Assembly (NCBI RefSeq): GCF_000265385.1
Contig: NC_018013.1
Coordinates: 833,001-897,000, forward strand
Direction of reading: 5' to 3'
Source of the DNA: Aequorivita sublithincola DSM 14238
GTDB lineage: Bacteria; Bacteroidota; Bacteroidia; Flavobacteriales; Flavobacteriaceae
DNA: 64,000 nucleotides
In this document: positions 52,012 through 61,164 of the stretch, one piece after another
Numbering within the stretch: the first letter of the stretch is position 1
How the letters are laid out: each line of letters opens with the position of its first letter
Program-made: the position numbers and the translations under genes
Notes under the pieces: generated by a model
Told to the model about the DNA's origin: nothing
The model's database searches: none
Seen by the model: only the letters and a program-made list of their open reading frames with translations

Positions 52012-52761
52012 ATGAAAAAAATAATTCTTTTTGCTGTAAGTATGCTTTTGATATCTCATTGTTTTGCCCAAAAAGGTACATTTGGCGGAAGCGGCATGAA
52101 TGCTGCCGGTTCTTCTGGAGGAGCCAATGGTAATTTCGATTTTCTTTTAAGAACCATTGATATGAATGAAAAGGCACTTGCTTTCGGATTGACCGAAGCT
52201 GCCTTCAATGCCATAAAAAATGAAGCCTACCTTAACCCTACTTTTTTAGTTGGAAATATCTATCAGGACGACAGACTTTTAAAAACAAAAGTTCCGATGC
52301 GCTACAATGCGTATGCAGACGAAATTGAAATAAAAAGTCATGTTTCTGAAGAAAAATATGGGGCTTTAATGAAAGACCCAAGTATCTATGTTAAAATAAA
52401 CAATGATAATTATGTTTTCGTTCCGTATGAAGGTTCCAATGAAAAAGGCGGATATTTTAATGTTTTGACCGATGGAAAAACGTACGATTTGTACAAAAAA
52501 ACCACCGCTAAGTTTATTGAACCTCAAAAGGCTAAAACCTCATACCAGCGTGATTCACCACCGTCGTTTGATAAAGTAACAAAATATTATCTAGTTAAAG
52601 ATGGTACTTTTTACGAATTGCCCACAAGCAAATCCAAAGTACTAAAAGTGATGGATTCAAAAAAAACAGAGGTGAAAACCTATATTGGGAATAACAATCT
52701 TGATGTAGATAAAGAGGCAGATCTTATAAAAGTAGTTGCATATTTTGACACTCTCTTATAG
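52012..52761 (+). CDS. Secreted protein of unknown function, copy B of a tandem pair
   Basis: 249 residues, paralogue of the preceding gene. Signal peptide MKKIILFAVSMLLISHCFAQ; then a Gly/Ser/Asn-rich stretch (GTFGGSGMNAAGSSGGANG), absent in copy A, before the shared RTIDMNEKALAFGLTEAAF. Shared blocks follow at the same spacing: VPMRYNAYADEIEIK, GSNEKGGYFNVLTDGKTYDLYKKTT and DVDKEADLIKVVAYFDTLL. Strong conservation across the whole length suggests both are functional. Family unknown. Confidence 0.75.
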   Translation: MKKIILFAVSMLLISHCFAQKGTFGGSGMNAAGSSGGANGNFDFLLRTIDMNEKALAFGLTEAAFNAIKNEAYLNPTFLVGNIYQDDRLLKTKVPMRYNAYADEIEIKSHVSEEKYGALMKDPSIYVKINNDNYVFVPYEGSNEKGGYFNVLTDGKTYDLYKKTTAKFIEPQKAKTSYQRDSPPSFDKVTKYYLVKDGTFYELPTSKSKVLKVMDSKKTEVKTYIGNNNLDVDKEADLIKVVAYFDTLL

Positions 52762-52769
52762 GCGAAAAT

Positions 52770-53429
52770 TTAACCCATCATAAACTCCTTTAAATAAAAA
52801 GGTTCAAAATAAGCGACATCTTCAGTGTCGCTTATTTTGTATTTCGCTTCGGCAAGTATTGCCATATCTGACGCTGATGGGCAAGCGTCACTTAGGAAAA
52901 CGGCGTTTTTGTGTTTACAGATTTTTTCAAATTTTAGGGCGCCGTCTCCTATAAAAACTACTTTCCCTTCATTCAAATAATCTTCAAAGAAATTATCGTT
53001 TAAAATTTCAGCTTTGGTTTCACGGATTTGTTTTTTTTCAGAATTAAAAACTGCTGAATAAACTTCCATTCTTCGCGCATCGATCATTGGAATTATATAA
53101 CGTGTGTCTTGCTGAACTTGCTGCGCAATTACTTCTAAAGTAAGCGTAGAAATCAATGGGATGTCTAACGCAAAACAAAGTCCTTTTGCTGCTGAAACAC
53201 CAATCCGCAAGCCTGTATAAGAACCTGGACCTTTGCTGACCGCTATGGCATTTAATTGCTTATTATCAATCTTGGCTTTCTTTAAAACTTCATCAATAAA
53301 AACATGCAGTTTTTCAGCGTGAGAAAATTTTTGGTTGTTTTCTTCGCGAAGAGCTATTATTTTACCATCAACTGCAATGGCTACCGAACAATTGGTAGTG
53401 GCAGTTTCAAGACACAGAATGGTTGCCAT
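52770..53429 (-). CDS. tsaB: tRNA threonylcarbamoyladenosine biosynthesis protein TsaB
   Basis: 219 residues, normal length. ILCLETATTNCSVAI is the ASKHA phosphate-1 region; SKGPGSYTGLRIGVSAAKGL (about residues 64-83) is the TsaB signature. TsaB acts with TsaD and TsaE to make t6A37 in tRNA. Its ATG overlaps the adaptor stop by one base (TAATG), so it is the last gene of the efflux operon run. Its 3' end contains the palindrome at 52805-52839. Confidence 0.95.
   Translation of the reverse strand: MATILCLETATTNCSVAIAVDGKIIALREENNQKFSHAEKLHVFIDEVLKKAKIDNKQLNAIAVSKGPGSYTGLRIGVSAAKGLCFALDIPLISTLTLEVIAQQVQQDTRYIIPMIDARRMEVYSAVFNSEKKQIRETKAEILNDNFFEDYLNEGKVVFIGDGALKFEKICKHKNAVFLSDACPSASDMAILAEAKYKISDTEDVAYFEPFYLKEFMMG
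52805..52839 (+). terminator. Hairpin terminator of copy B inside the tsaB reading frame
   Basis: Perfect 14-bp arms, CAAAATAAGCGACA (52805-52818) and TGTCGCTTATTTTG (52826-52839), loop TCTTCAG, lie 44-78 nt after the copy B stop on the plus strand. They fall within the last coding part of the convergent tsaB (the residues near KISDTEDVAYF). The AAGCGACA/TGTCGCTT core is shared with the copy A terminator. Confidence 0.6.
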
Positions 53430-54709
53430 TACTTTTCTTTTTTATCTTTTGCTGGAGTGGCAACTTCTACCTTATCACCTTGTTTCAATAATTTTGTAAC
53501 CGTGTTGTAAGGACCTGTAATTACGGTTTCACCTTCTTTCAAACCAGATAATATTTCAATGTTTGAATCGTCTTGAATTCCAGTTTTAACTACGCGTAGT
53601 TTTGCTTCTTCGCCAACTTTCACATAAACTGCTTCAAATTTTTCTGTATTTGTATTAGGAACTTCACTTGTGCTTGGTTTTTTGGTATCTGTGGTATCCG
53701 TTTTTATTACGATGGAACTGATAGGAATACCAATTATATTTTTCTTCTTATTGGTAATAATATCAACAGTAGCAGTCATTCCAGGTCGGAATGGTGAATA
53801 ACTTTCAGGTTTCCCTTCTGTTAGGTCTTTGTAAGAATCTGGAAGAATACTCACTTTTACTTTGAAATTTGTTACTTGATCCGCTGTTAAGGAGCTTTCT
53901 GCACTGTTCGCGATTGCTGTAACTACACCTTTAAATTCACGCTTTAAATAAGCGTCAACCTCGACTGTGGTTGAATCTCCCAAAGCGATTTTCACAATAT
54001 CATTTTCGTTTACATCAACTTCCACTTCCATATTTTGAAGGTTTGCAACGCGAACGATTTCGGTTCCAGCCATTTGTGCGGTTCCTACTACTCTTTCACC
54101 AAGTTCTACCGAAAGTTTAGAAATTGTTCCGCTCATTGGCGCATAAATAGTGGTTCTGGAAAGATTATCTACAGATTGTTTTACGTTTGCTGAAGCGCTC
54201 TGAACATTGTAATAGGCTGCTTTAGAACTCGCTTTCGCCATATCATAGTCCGTAACAGAACGATCCCATTCAGATTTTGAAATCACGCCTTTTTCAAAAA
54301 GTGATTTATTTCTATCATAATTTAATTGTGCGTTTTTCTGGCTGGCTTCTGCTTGCGCCAATTGGGCACGTACATTCTGAAGTCCAGCTTGCGATTGGCT
54401 TACAGCGGCTTGAATAAGATCCGGATTTATCTTTACCAAAAGATCGCCTTTTTCAACCGTTTGACCTTCTTTTATAGGAAGTTCAATGATTTCTCCAGAA
54501 ACTTCAGAAGAAAGTGCTACTTCCACTTCCGGTTGAATTTTTCCAGTTGCGGCCACGGTTTCGATTATATCAATTGGCTCAATTTTGGTTATTTCAACTT
54601 CTTTGAAATTCCCAGATTTCCCGAACCATCCTGCTTTTTTTCCAACTATTAGCAAAACGATAAGCAAGGCAACAACTACAATAATCCAAATGAGTGTTTT
54701 TTTCTTCAT
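53429..54709 (-). CDS. Efflux periplasmic adaptor (HlyD/MacA family), first of two
   Basis: 426 residues. N-terminal membrane anchor (LIWIIVVVALLIVLLIVG), lipoyl/biotinyl half-motifs (ALSSEVSGEIIELPIKEGQTVEKGDLLVKI and TTIYAPMSGTISKLSVELGERVVG), a helical hairpin (about 100-180) and beta-barrel domains to about 360, quoted here as key residues only. It would link the inner-membrane ABC permeases with TolC. It is followed by tsaB and preceded by TolC. Confidence 0.9.
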   Translation of the reverse strand: MKKKTLIWIIVVVALLIVLLIVGKKAGWFGKSGNFKEVEITKIEPIDIIETVAATGKIQPEVEVALSSEVSGEIIELPIKEGQTVEKGDLLVKINPDLIQAAVSQSQAGLQNVRAQLAQAEASQKNAQLNYDRNKSLFEKGVISKSEWDRSVTDYDMAKASSKAAYYNVQSASANVKQSVDNLSRTTIYAPMSGTISKLSVELGERVVGTAQMAGTEIVRVANLQNMEVEVDVNENDIVKIALGDSTTVEVDAYLKREFKGVVTAIANSAESSLTADQVTNFKVKVSILPDSYKDLTEGKPESYSPFRPGMTATVDIITNKKKNIIGIPISSIVIKTDTTDTKKPSTSEVPNTNTEKFEAVYVKVGEEAKLRVVKTGIQDDSNIEILSGLKEGETVITGPYNTVTKLLKQGDKVEVATPAKDKKEK

Positions 54710-54711
54710 AG

Positions 54712-56043
54712 TTAAAATTTTAATTCACTTGCTGGAACGCCAAAATAAAGTTCTAAAACTTTCAATTTAAAAATGTATTCAAATTTAGTTCTGTTTTCTT
54801 CAATCTTAGCATTGTCGAAACGCAATTTTGATTGGCTAAAATCGAATGCGTTTGTAAGCCCAACATCATAACGATCTTTAGCGTATTGGTAGGCTAGTTC
54901 TTGTGATTCTAAAGCAACTGTTGCGGCTTCGTAGGCTTTTAACGCGCCGTTTGCATCTACGTAAGCTTGGTAAACGTTGGACTCTAAATCAAGCTCGGCT
55001 TGCTCTAATTGATATTCGGTATTTTTCAAATTTACCTTATTTCGCTTTACGTTGCTTCGCACGGAAAAACCGTTGAAAATAGGAACGTTAAGTTGAAGTC
55101 CATAACCAATACCATCATTCAAATATAATTGTTCTGTAAATGCACGATCCAGTGGATCATTATCTGCATAACGCGTGTTATACCCGAAAAAAGCTGAAAG
55201 TGTTGGGTAAAAATTTCCTTGGGAAATCTGTACATCCTTTTCTGCAAGCTCCACGTTTTTTAGTGCAATTTTTACTTCGGAACGGGTTTCTTTGGCGCTA
55301 TTGATTATTTCATTTACGTCTTTATCTGCAATGCCGTCATCAACAATTTTATATTCTTCATCAGCAATATCAAAACTTGAATAATCCTTCACCAATAAGA
55401 GTTGAGCAAGATTGATAAGCGAAATTTTCACTGTGTTTTCAGCTACTGCGATTCTTTGTTTCTCTCCGGCGTCTGTTGCTTTTATTTCCAAAAGATCTCC
55501 TCGTGGAAGCACTCCTGCATCTACAAGATTATTTGTTCTGTCTAACTGTTGAAGGGTAACGATGTTCTGCGATTTTGAAACTTCTAGGTTTGCTTTATTC
55601 AGCAAAACTTGTAAGTATGAATTTGCCACCAAAAGCGCAATATCGTCTTTCATCTTGTCTAAACGGTACTGAGCCGCAAGTTCTGAAAGTTTTGCACGTT
55701 GCAATTGGCGAACGTTTTGAAGACCGTCAAATAAAGTGTAACCCACATTTATTGCTCCTGAAGCTGAACCAAAAGTTGTGCTTTCCAGGCGATTATTGGT
55801 TGGATTTAAACTTAAACCTGTGTTTTTTGAAGCGCTCGCATTCGCATTAATACTTGGAAGAAAATTGCCAATTGCGTCTAGTTTATCGGCATCAGTTAAT
55901 TCTAAATCTAATTGACTTTGCTTAACCGAAATATTATTTTCCAATGCATGCGTTACGCATTCTTGTAGCGTCCAAAGTTTTTCTTGGGCACTTAAGGAAA
56001 TGCTGAGTATTAAAAACAAGAAAGGGATTGCTATCTTCTTCAT
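54712..56043 (-). CDS. TolC-family outer membrane efflux protein
   Basis: 443 residues with a signal peptide (MKKIAIPFLFLILSISLSAQ). LWTLQECVTHALENNISVKQS is the classic OEP opening, and two OEP repeats follow (about 25-220 and 225-430), each with long helices and beta strands, such as YGLQLNVPIFNGF. It forms the outer membrane exit duct. It is followed after 2 bp by adaptor one, and lies downstream of adaptor two. Confidence 0.92.
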   Translation of the reverse strand: MKKIAIPFLFLILSISLSAQEKLWTLQECVTHALENNISVKQSQLDLELTDADKLDAIGNFLPSINANASASKNTGLSLNPTNNRLESTTFGSASGAINVGYTLFDGLQNVRQLQRAKLSELAAQYRLDKMKDDIALLVANSYLQVLLNKANLEVSKSQNIVTLQQLDRTNNLVDAGVLPRGDLLEIKATDAGEKQRIAVAENTVKISLINLAQLLLVKDYSSFDIADEEYKIVDDGIADKDVNEIINSAKETRSEVKIALKNVELAEKDVQISQGNFYPTLSAFFGYNTRYADNDPLDRAFTEQLYLNDGIGYGLQLNVPIFNGFSVRSNVKRNKVNLKNTEYQLEQAELDLESNVYQAYVDANGALKAYEAATVALESQELAYQYAKDRYDVGLTNAFDFSQSKLRFDNAKIEENRTKFEYIFKLKVLELYFGVPASELKF

Positions 56044-56127
56044 AAGTTGTTTTATTACTGAATATGTCTTTTGTATTGCTTTTGCGTTACAAAAATTATG
56101 ATTTTTAATTGTTAGTTGCGGTTTTTA

Positions 56128-56166
56128 ACCACAAAGGGCACAAAGGTCTTCGCAGAGGGCACAAAG
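56128..56166. repeat. CACAAAGG-type intergenic repeat
   Basis: Three copies of the CACAAAG core (CACAAAGGG, CACAAAGGT, then CGCAGAGGG and CACAAAG) in 39 bp between TolC start and adaptor two stop. The period is about 9 nt. Such arrays resemble dispersed degenerate intergenic repeats of this group of bacteria, from general recollection. Confidence 0.55.
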
Positions 56167-56170
56167 TTTT

Positions 56171-57346
56171 TTATCCTCTTCCTCCTGTTCCTGTTGGTGG
56201 GGCTGGTTTTAGTTGGTTCCAGACTTTTATTTTGTCGTCTTTGGACACGCCGCTTTTTACTTCTACGTCTATGCCGTCGCTTACGCCTAGCACTATATCT
56301 TTTCTTTCGAACTTTTGGTCTCCAACCATAACTTCTACGAAAGGTTTTTGAGTTTTTGTGTCGTATTGGACCAAGGCTTCTTTAATAGTTAGTACGTTTT
56401 CAGCCTTAGCTAAAATAATAGAAGCGTTTGCACTTAACCCAGCGCGAATGAAGGTTTTAGTTGTATCTAAACTCTTCATCGTTCCTTTTATTTCAAACTG
56501 AATTGCGCCGTTTTCATCTACACCTTTTGGAGCAATGTAGTCTAATTCGGCATTGAAAAGTTCATCTGGAAGCGCTCCAACAGTTATTTCTAACGGAAGA
56601 CCTTCCTTAATTTTTCCTACTTCGCTTTCATCAACTTTTCCTTCGAAAATCATTTTGTCAACATCTGCAATAGTTGCGATTGTGGTTCCGTCATTGAAGT
56701 TATTTGCTTCAATAACTTGATTTCCTGTTTTTACGGGAACGTCCAAAACCATTCCTGCAACAGTAGCACGGATTTCAGTATTTGCTGAAGCGCCCAATCC
56801 GCTGGTAGTTCCAGTTTTTACAATATCGTAGTTTTGGCTTGCAGCGGTTAAACCTACTTGTTCTTGCTTCAACCTTTGTTGGGATTGATTGTAGGACAAT
56901 TGCGCATTGTCAAATTCATTGGCAGAGATTACTCCTTTTTCAAAAAGTTCTTTCTGACGGTTATAAATGTTTTTTTGATTTTCAAAAGCAAGACGCGCGG
57001 TTTCAACTTGGGTGCGAACGCTGTTAATATTGCTTTTCGCGCTATTTAAAGATGAAACGTTTGGGACCACTTTTACTTTAGCAATCAAGTCTCCGGCCTT
57101 TACCACTTGACCTGCTTCCACGAAAATTTCATCAATAATTCCTGAAATATTGGGTTTTATGAGTACTTCCTCTTTTGGAACAATGCTTCCTGTAGCAACG
57201 GTTTTCTTCAAAATTGAACCCATTACAGGTTTTTCAGTTTCGTAAACAACTGGATCTTCAATGTTTTTGGAGTATAGCCAATACATAGAGGCCACAAACA
57301 AAACTGCGATTGTGACAAGGATGATTATGGTTTTTGATTTTTTCAT
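56171..57346 (-). CDS. Efflux periplasmic adaptor (HlyD/MacA family), second
   Basis: 391 residues. N-terminal anchor (TIIILVTIAVLFVASMYWLYS), half-lipoyl motif IDEIFVEAGQVVKAGDLIAKV, helical hairpin with KGVISANEFDNAQLSYNQS (about 120-150) and second lipoyl half VAGMVLDVPVKTGNQV. The C-terminus ends LKPAPPTGTGGRG. It resembles adaptor one only in domain plan. Two adaptors in one cluster may serve different permease assemblies. Confidence 0.9.
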   Translation of the reverse strand: MKKSKTIIILVTIAVLFVASMYWLYSKNIEDPVVYETEKPVMGSILKKTVATGSIVPKEEVLIKPNISGIIDEIFVEAGQVVKAGDLIAKVKVVPNVSSLNSAKSNINSVRTQVETARLAFENQKNIYNRQKELFEKGVISANEFDNAQLSYNQSQQRLKQEQVGLTAASQNYDIVKTGTTSGLGASANTEIRATVAGMVLDVPVKTGNQVIEANNFNDGTTIATIADVDKMIFEGKVDESEVGKIKEGLPLEITVGALPDELFNAELDYIAPKGVDENGAIQFEIKGTMKSLDTTKTFIRAGLSANASIILAKAENVLTIKEALVQYDTKTQKPFVEVMVGDQKFERKDIVLGVSDGIDVEVKSGVSKDDKIKVWNQLKPAPPTGTGGRG

Positions 57347-57386
57347 TTTCTTTGGTTGTTGAAATTATTCTCTGATTGATGATTAT

Positions 57387-57806
57387 TTAAGTGCCTAAAA
57401 GAGGCAATTGTTTTATTTTATGATACGTGAGCGCCATTGTGATGCACTCTTTTAATTCGGTTTCGGGTATTTTTTCATCTAAGTTGAAAAGTATTGCCCT
57501 ACTTTTTTCAAAGTTGAATTTATCTTTAAAAACCACTTTAAAAGTTTCTACTAGTTTGGAAGTACATTTAAAATACATCGCATATTGTTCTGGATTTTTT
57601 TGTTTCCAATCCATTCGTAGCGTGCTTCCGTGTTTTGTTACATAACTCGGTTCGCCCCATTTTAGAGTTTCTTCAAGTATTTCAAGATCTTCAATTTCTG
57701 AAGCTGTTTTTAAAACCAACTTTCTAAGATGAAGCATTTGCTGCTTTACCTCTTTTGGATAGCTTTTGAAAACTTCGTCAACTTTTGAATCGCTTGTTAA
57801 TTCCAT
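57387..57806 (-). CDS. DUF1801 family protein inside the efflux operon
   Basis: 139 residues. EETLKWGEPSYVTKHGSTLRMDWKQKNPEQYAMYFKC carries the DUF1801 pattern W-G-x-P-x-Y and Y-x-x-Y-F. No signal peptide or membrane segment, so it is cytoplasmic, unlike its neighbours. It sits 10 bp after a permease gene and 40 bp before an adaptor gene. Function is unknown; its role in efflux is unclear. Confidence 0.82.
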   Translation of the reverse strand: MELTSDSKVDEVFKSYPKEVKQQMLHLRKLVLKTASEIEDLEILEETLKWGEPSYVTKHGSTLRMDWKQKNPEQYAMYFKCTSKLVETFKVVFKDKFNFEKSRAILFNLDEKIPETELKECITMALTYHKIKQLPLLGT

Positions 57807-57815
57807 TATTTGTTA

Positions 57816-59087
57816 TTAATCGGTTCTTAATGCTTCAACAGGTTTTACTTTTATAGCGTTTTGCGCGGGAATTAATCCTGCCAAAAGTCCCGAAACAATC
57901 AAAATTGTTAAGGCAATAAAGACCACTCCTATATTTACGGATGGATTTAAAAACATCATTTCACTAGTGTCCATTCCGCTCATTTTATAATTCACTAACC
58001 AAAGCACTGCGCTTGCCAAAACGATTCCTGCCATTCCTGAAATAATGGTCAAAAATATTGATTCCAATAATATCTGCGCGCGAATGCTCCAAGGTGTGGC
58101 TCCTAAAGCTCGACGAATACCGATTTCTTTTGTACGTTCTTTTACAACGATTAGCATAATGTTACTAATGCCAATGATTCCTGAAAGAAGTACTAAAATT
58201 CCGACGAAATAGGCTACAAAATTTAGCGCAGTAAACAATCCCTGTATTTTAGAAAATTCTTCATAAAGATCGAAATTTCCAACAGCACGATCGTCATTTG
58301 GATTAATGGTGTGGCGAGTTTTTATAACATCAAAAACCTGTGATTTTAAATTTGTAATTGAATGGTCATCATCCGCAGTAATTGCCATCCACCCTACAAC
58401 ATCTCCCATATTGAACGCTTGTGAGAATGCCGTGAATGGTACGTAAATTTCCTTTTGCATTTCTTCGGGATCGCCGTTATTTCCTTTCTTTTTGTAAGTG
58501 CCGACAACCATAAAATTGACGCCGTTTATTTTTATATATGAACCAATTACCTCTTCATTTTTTTCATACAGAGCACTTTGAACGCCGCTACCAATGATAG
58601 CAATTTTGCGTTTTTCATTTATGTCTGAATAATTTACAAACCTTCCAGAAGTGATATCCATAGGTTGCTGTTGAATAATTTCTGGATAATCGCCATAAAC
58701 GTTGAAAGCTCCTGTTTGCAAACCTCGAACAACATTATTACTTCCACGGAAACCGCCTAATTGATTTCTAGGCGAAACAAAACGAAGTCCTTCAACTTCT
58801 CTTTTTATTGCTGGAACATCGTCTGTTTTGAAGTTGTATCGTCTTCCTTTAGGTAAACCTTTGTAGGGTTGGGAAGCAGTTTGAGACCACATAAACATGG
58901 AGTTTGTGGCCATACCATTAAAACCTTGTTTTATTCCGTTTTCTAGACCATTGCCCGCTGCTAACAGAATTACTAATATGAAGATTCCCCAAAGAACTCC
59001 AAAAGCCGTTAAAGCGGTTCTAAACCAGTTACTGCTTAGCGCTTCAATTATTTCTTCCCAACTATCTCTGCTAAATATTTTACTCAT
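57816..59087 (-). CDS. ABC transporter permease (MacB/FtsX type), second
   Basis: 423 residues with the MacB plan: N-terminal membrane segment near 25-48 (ALTAFGVLWGIFILVILLAAG), a periplasmic MacB_PCD domain (about 50-265), then three membrane segments (FtsX domain, about 285-420) with the ERTKEIGIRRALGATPWSI motif. It lies after permease one, overlapping it by 8 nt. Together they would form a heterodimeric permease pair with the ATPase. Confidence 0.92.
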   Translation of the reverse strand: MSKIFSRDSWEEIIEALSSNWFRTALTAFGVLWGIFILVILLAAGNGLENGIKQGFNGMATNSMFMWSQTASQPYKGLPKGRRYNFKTDDVPAIKREVEGLRFVSPRNQLGGFRGSNNVVRGLQTGAFNVYGDYPEIIQQQPMDITSGRFVNYSDINEKRKIAIIGSGVQSALYEKNEEVIGSYIKINGVNFMVVGTYKKKGNNGDPEEMQKEIYVPFTAFSQAFNMGDVVGWMAITADDDHSITNLKSQVFDVIKTRHTINPNDDRAVGNFDLYEEFSKIQGLFTALNFVAYFVGILVLLSGIIGISNIMLIVVKERTKEIGIRRALGATPWSIRAQILLESIFLTIISGMAGIVLASAVLWLVNYKMSGMDTSEMMFLNPSVNIGVVFIALTILIVSGLLAGLIPAQNAIKVKPVEALRTD

Positions 59088-60324
59088 CTCGCAAGGCTTC
59101 TATGGGTTTAATATTTGCGGCTCTATATGCAGGAAAAAATCCGGCGACGGCACCAGCAACAACAAGAATAATAACGGTTGTTATTGCAACCGAAAAATCT
59201 ACGGAAGGATTACTAATGTATGCTGTTTCAATAAACGGCCCAACAAGTTGCAACAAAAACAAACTAAAAATAAGTCCGAGGAAACCTGCTATTGCGGTAA
59301 CAAAAATAGATTCGTGCAAAATCATTCCGATGATAGACCAAGGTTGTGCTCCAATAGCTTTTCGAATACCTATTTCTTTAGTTCGTTCTTTCACGATTAT
59401 GAGCATAATATTACTCACGCCCACAACACCTGCAATAATAGTACAGATACCAACACCCCAGAAAAACAAACGAATCATATTATTTAGATCGTAAAACTTT
59501 TTAGCGTTTTCCAGCGTGTTGTTTACGTTTACAGCTCTGTCATCTAAAGGCGAAATAGTATGGTTACTTTTTAAATCTGCCTCCAATTGTGCCGAAAAAG
59601 CTTCGGATGCAGCTAATGCATCTTCATATTTGTCTTCTTTATGAAGTGTAAAAGCTATCGATCTAAGTTTATCACCAGCATTATAAATCCGTTGGGCAGT
59701 TGTTAGTGGGATGAAAAGGCGAGTTTCTTCGCGCTCTCCTCCTGGATCAGAATAAACTCCAACAACTTTAAACTTTATTCCTGCAACTTCTACATATTCC
59801 CCTAAAGCATTTTTTCCCTTGAAAAGATCGAGATACACTTGATTTCCAATTACAGTGTTTTTTTCGAAATTATTCAAATCGTTTTGATTGATATAGCGCC
59901 CAGAAACTAAGGTTGCATTTTCTAAAAACTGGTAATCGGCACGAACACCTTCTACCCTGTAACTTCCGTTTTCTTTTTTATAAGTTGTAAGCTGGCCCCA
60001 ACGGCTGTAAACGCCGGATTTTAGATCCAGTTTATCGCTGTTTTTGGCGACCGCCATTTCGTAATCGCGGTTGTCCATTTCAATAATTCTACCTGGATTT
60101 AGCCCTTTATATTCAACTGAAGTTACATTTGTCCATACGCTAATTCGGTTGGTGGCGTCACCTTCAAATTCTTTTGCTACACCATTTTGCATTCCTTGAC
60201 CTATAGCTAAGAGAATGACCAAAATAAAAATACCTGAAGCCACGGAAAGACCTGTTAAAAAAGTTCGTAATTTGTTTTTACGAATTGCTTCAAATATTTC
60301 CTGCCAACGCTCAAGATTAAACAT
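59080..60324 (-). CDS. ABC transporter permease (MacB/FtsX type), first
   Basis: 414 residues from ATG 60324 (MFNLERWQEIF); an in-frame ATG 18 nt upstream lies inside the ATPase gene and is less likely. MacB_PCD domain (about 45-260) between the first membrane segment and the FtsX domain, which has the ERTKEIGIRKAIGAQPWSI motif. It overlaps the ATPase stop by 8 nt and the next permease start by 8 nt. Confidence 0.92.
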   Translation of the reverse strand: MFNLERWQEIFEAIRKNKLRTFLTGLSVASGIFILVILLAIGQGMQNGVAKEFEGDATNRISVWTNVTSVEYKGLNPGRIIEMDNRDYEMAVAKNSDKLDLKSGVYSRWGQLTTYKKENGSYRVEGVRADYQFLENATLVSGRYINQNDLNNFEKNTVIGNQVYLDLFKGKNALGEYVEVAGIKFKVVGVYSDPGGEREETRLFIPLTTAQRIYNAGDKLRSIAFTLHKEDKYEDALAASEAFSAQLEADLKSNHTISPLDDRAVNVNNTLENAKKFYDLNNMIRLFFWGVGICTIIAGVVGVSNIMLIIVKERTKEIGIRKAIGAQPWSIIGMILHESIFVTAIAGFLGLIFSLFLLQLVGPFIETAYISNPSVDFSVAITTVIILVVAGAVAGFFPAYRAANIKPIEALRDE

Positions 60325-61024
60325 AGTTTTCTGCTTTTGCACGAACTTGAGTCACTTTAGAATCGTCAATAATCAACCCATCCTTTAGGTTTACGATTCG
60401 TTTGGTCATATGGGCAATATCGTCTTCGTGGGTCACGATTAGGATTGTTTTTCCTTCGTCGTTAATGCCTTGAATTAGTTCCATTACTTCATAAGAAGTC
60501 TTAGTATCCAGTGCTCCCGTTGGTTCATCTGCTAGCAAAAGTTTTGGATCGCTGGCTAAAGCTCGTGCAATTGCAACACGTTGTTTTTGACCTCCGGAAA
60601 GTTCATTGGGAAGATGTGAAGCCCAATCTGCCAAGCCTACTTTTTCAAGATAGTGCATTGCTTTTTCGGTGCGTACATTTCGCTTTACACCTTGGTAATA
60701 AAGCGGCATTGAAACATTATCCAAAGCAGATTTGTAATTAATAAGATTGAATGATTGAAAAATAAAACCAAGAAACTGGTTGCGGTAGCGTGCGGCAACT
60801 TTTTCATTTAAGTTTTTAATCAGTGTGCCATCGAGAGTGTAAGTTCCTTCGTCCGCTTCATCGAGAATTCCAAGTATATTCAACAAAGTAGATTTTCCAG
60901 AACCAGAAGAACCCATTATTGAAACCATTTCGCCTTCAGAAACTGAAAAATTTATTCCTTTTAAAACATGGAGTGAATTTTTACCCATGTGATATGATTT
61001 GTGAAGGTTTTTGATATCTATCAT
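60317..61024 (-). CDS. ABC transporter ATP-binding protein (LolD/MacB type)
   Basis: 235 residues. Walker A GSSGSGKST, ABC signature LSGGQKQR, Walker B LLLADEPTGALDTKT and the H-loop ILIVTHEDD are complete. First gene of the efflux operon, with an 8-bp inverted repeat in its leader. It probably powers the two FtsX-type permeases, with two adaptors and TolC, to export a drug, peptide or lipid; substrate is not evident. Confidence 0.94.
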   Translation of the reverse strand: MIDIKNLHKSYHMGKNSLHVLKGINFSVSEGEMVSIMGSSGSGKSTLLNILGILDEADEGTYTLDGTLIKNLNEKVAARYRNQFLGFIFQSFNLINYKSALDNVSMPLYYQGVKRNVRTEKAMHYLEKVGLADWASHLPNELSGGQKQRVAIARALASDPKLLLADEPTGALDTKTSYEVMELIQGINDEGKTILIVTHEDDIAHMTKRIVNLKDGLIIDDSKVTQVRAKAENYV

Positions 61025-61048
61025 TCTGAAAATTATTGAATTGCAAAA

Positions 61049-61070
61049 TAAAGAGGAATTGCCCTCTTTA
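61049..61070 (-). promoter_or_regulatory. Inverted repeat in the efflux operon leader
   Basis: 8-bp perfect arms TAAAGAGG and CCTCTTTA with a 6-nt loop, 25-46 bp upstream of the ATPase ATG. It is a candidate operator or leader hairpin; no regulator gene is adjacent. Confidence 0.35.
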
Positions 61071-61164
61071 ATGTGAAATTCTTGTTAAGACTTGAAAAGA
61101 TTATGGCTTTCGGTTTTAAGTAAGACTTTAAAATCTGATAGATGTTACAAGAAAACGTAAGAAA

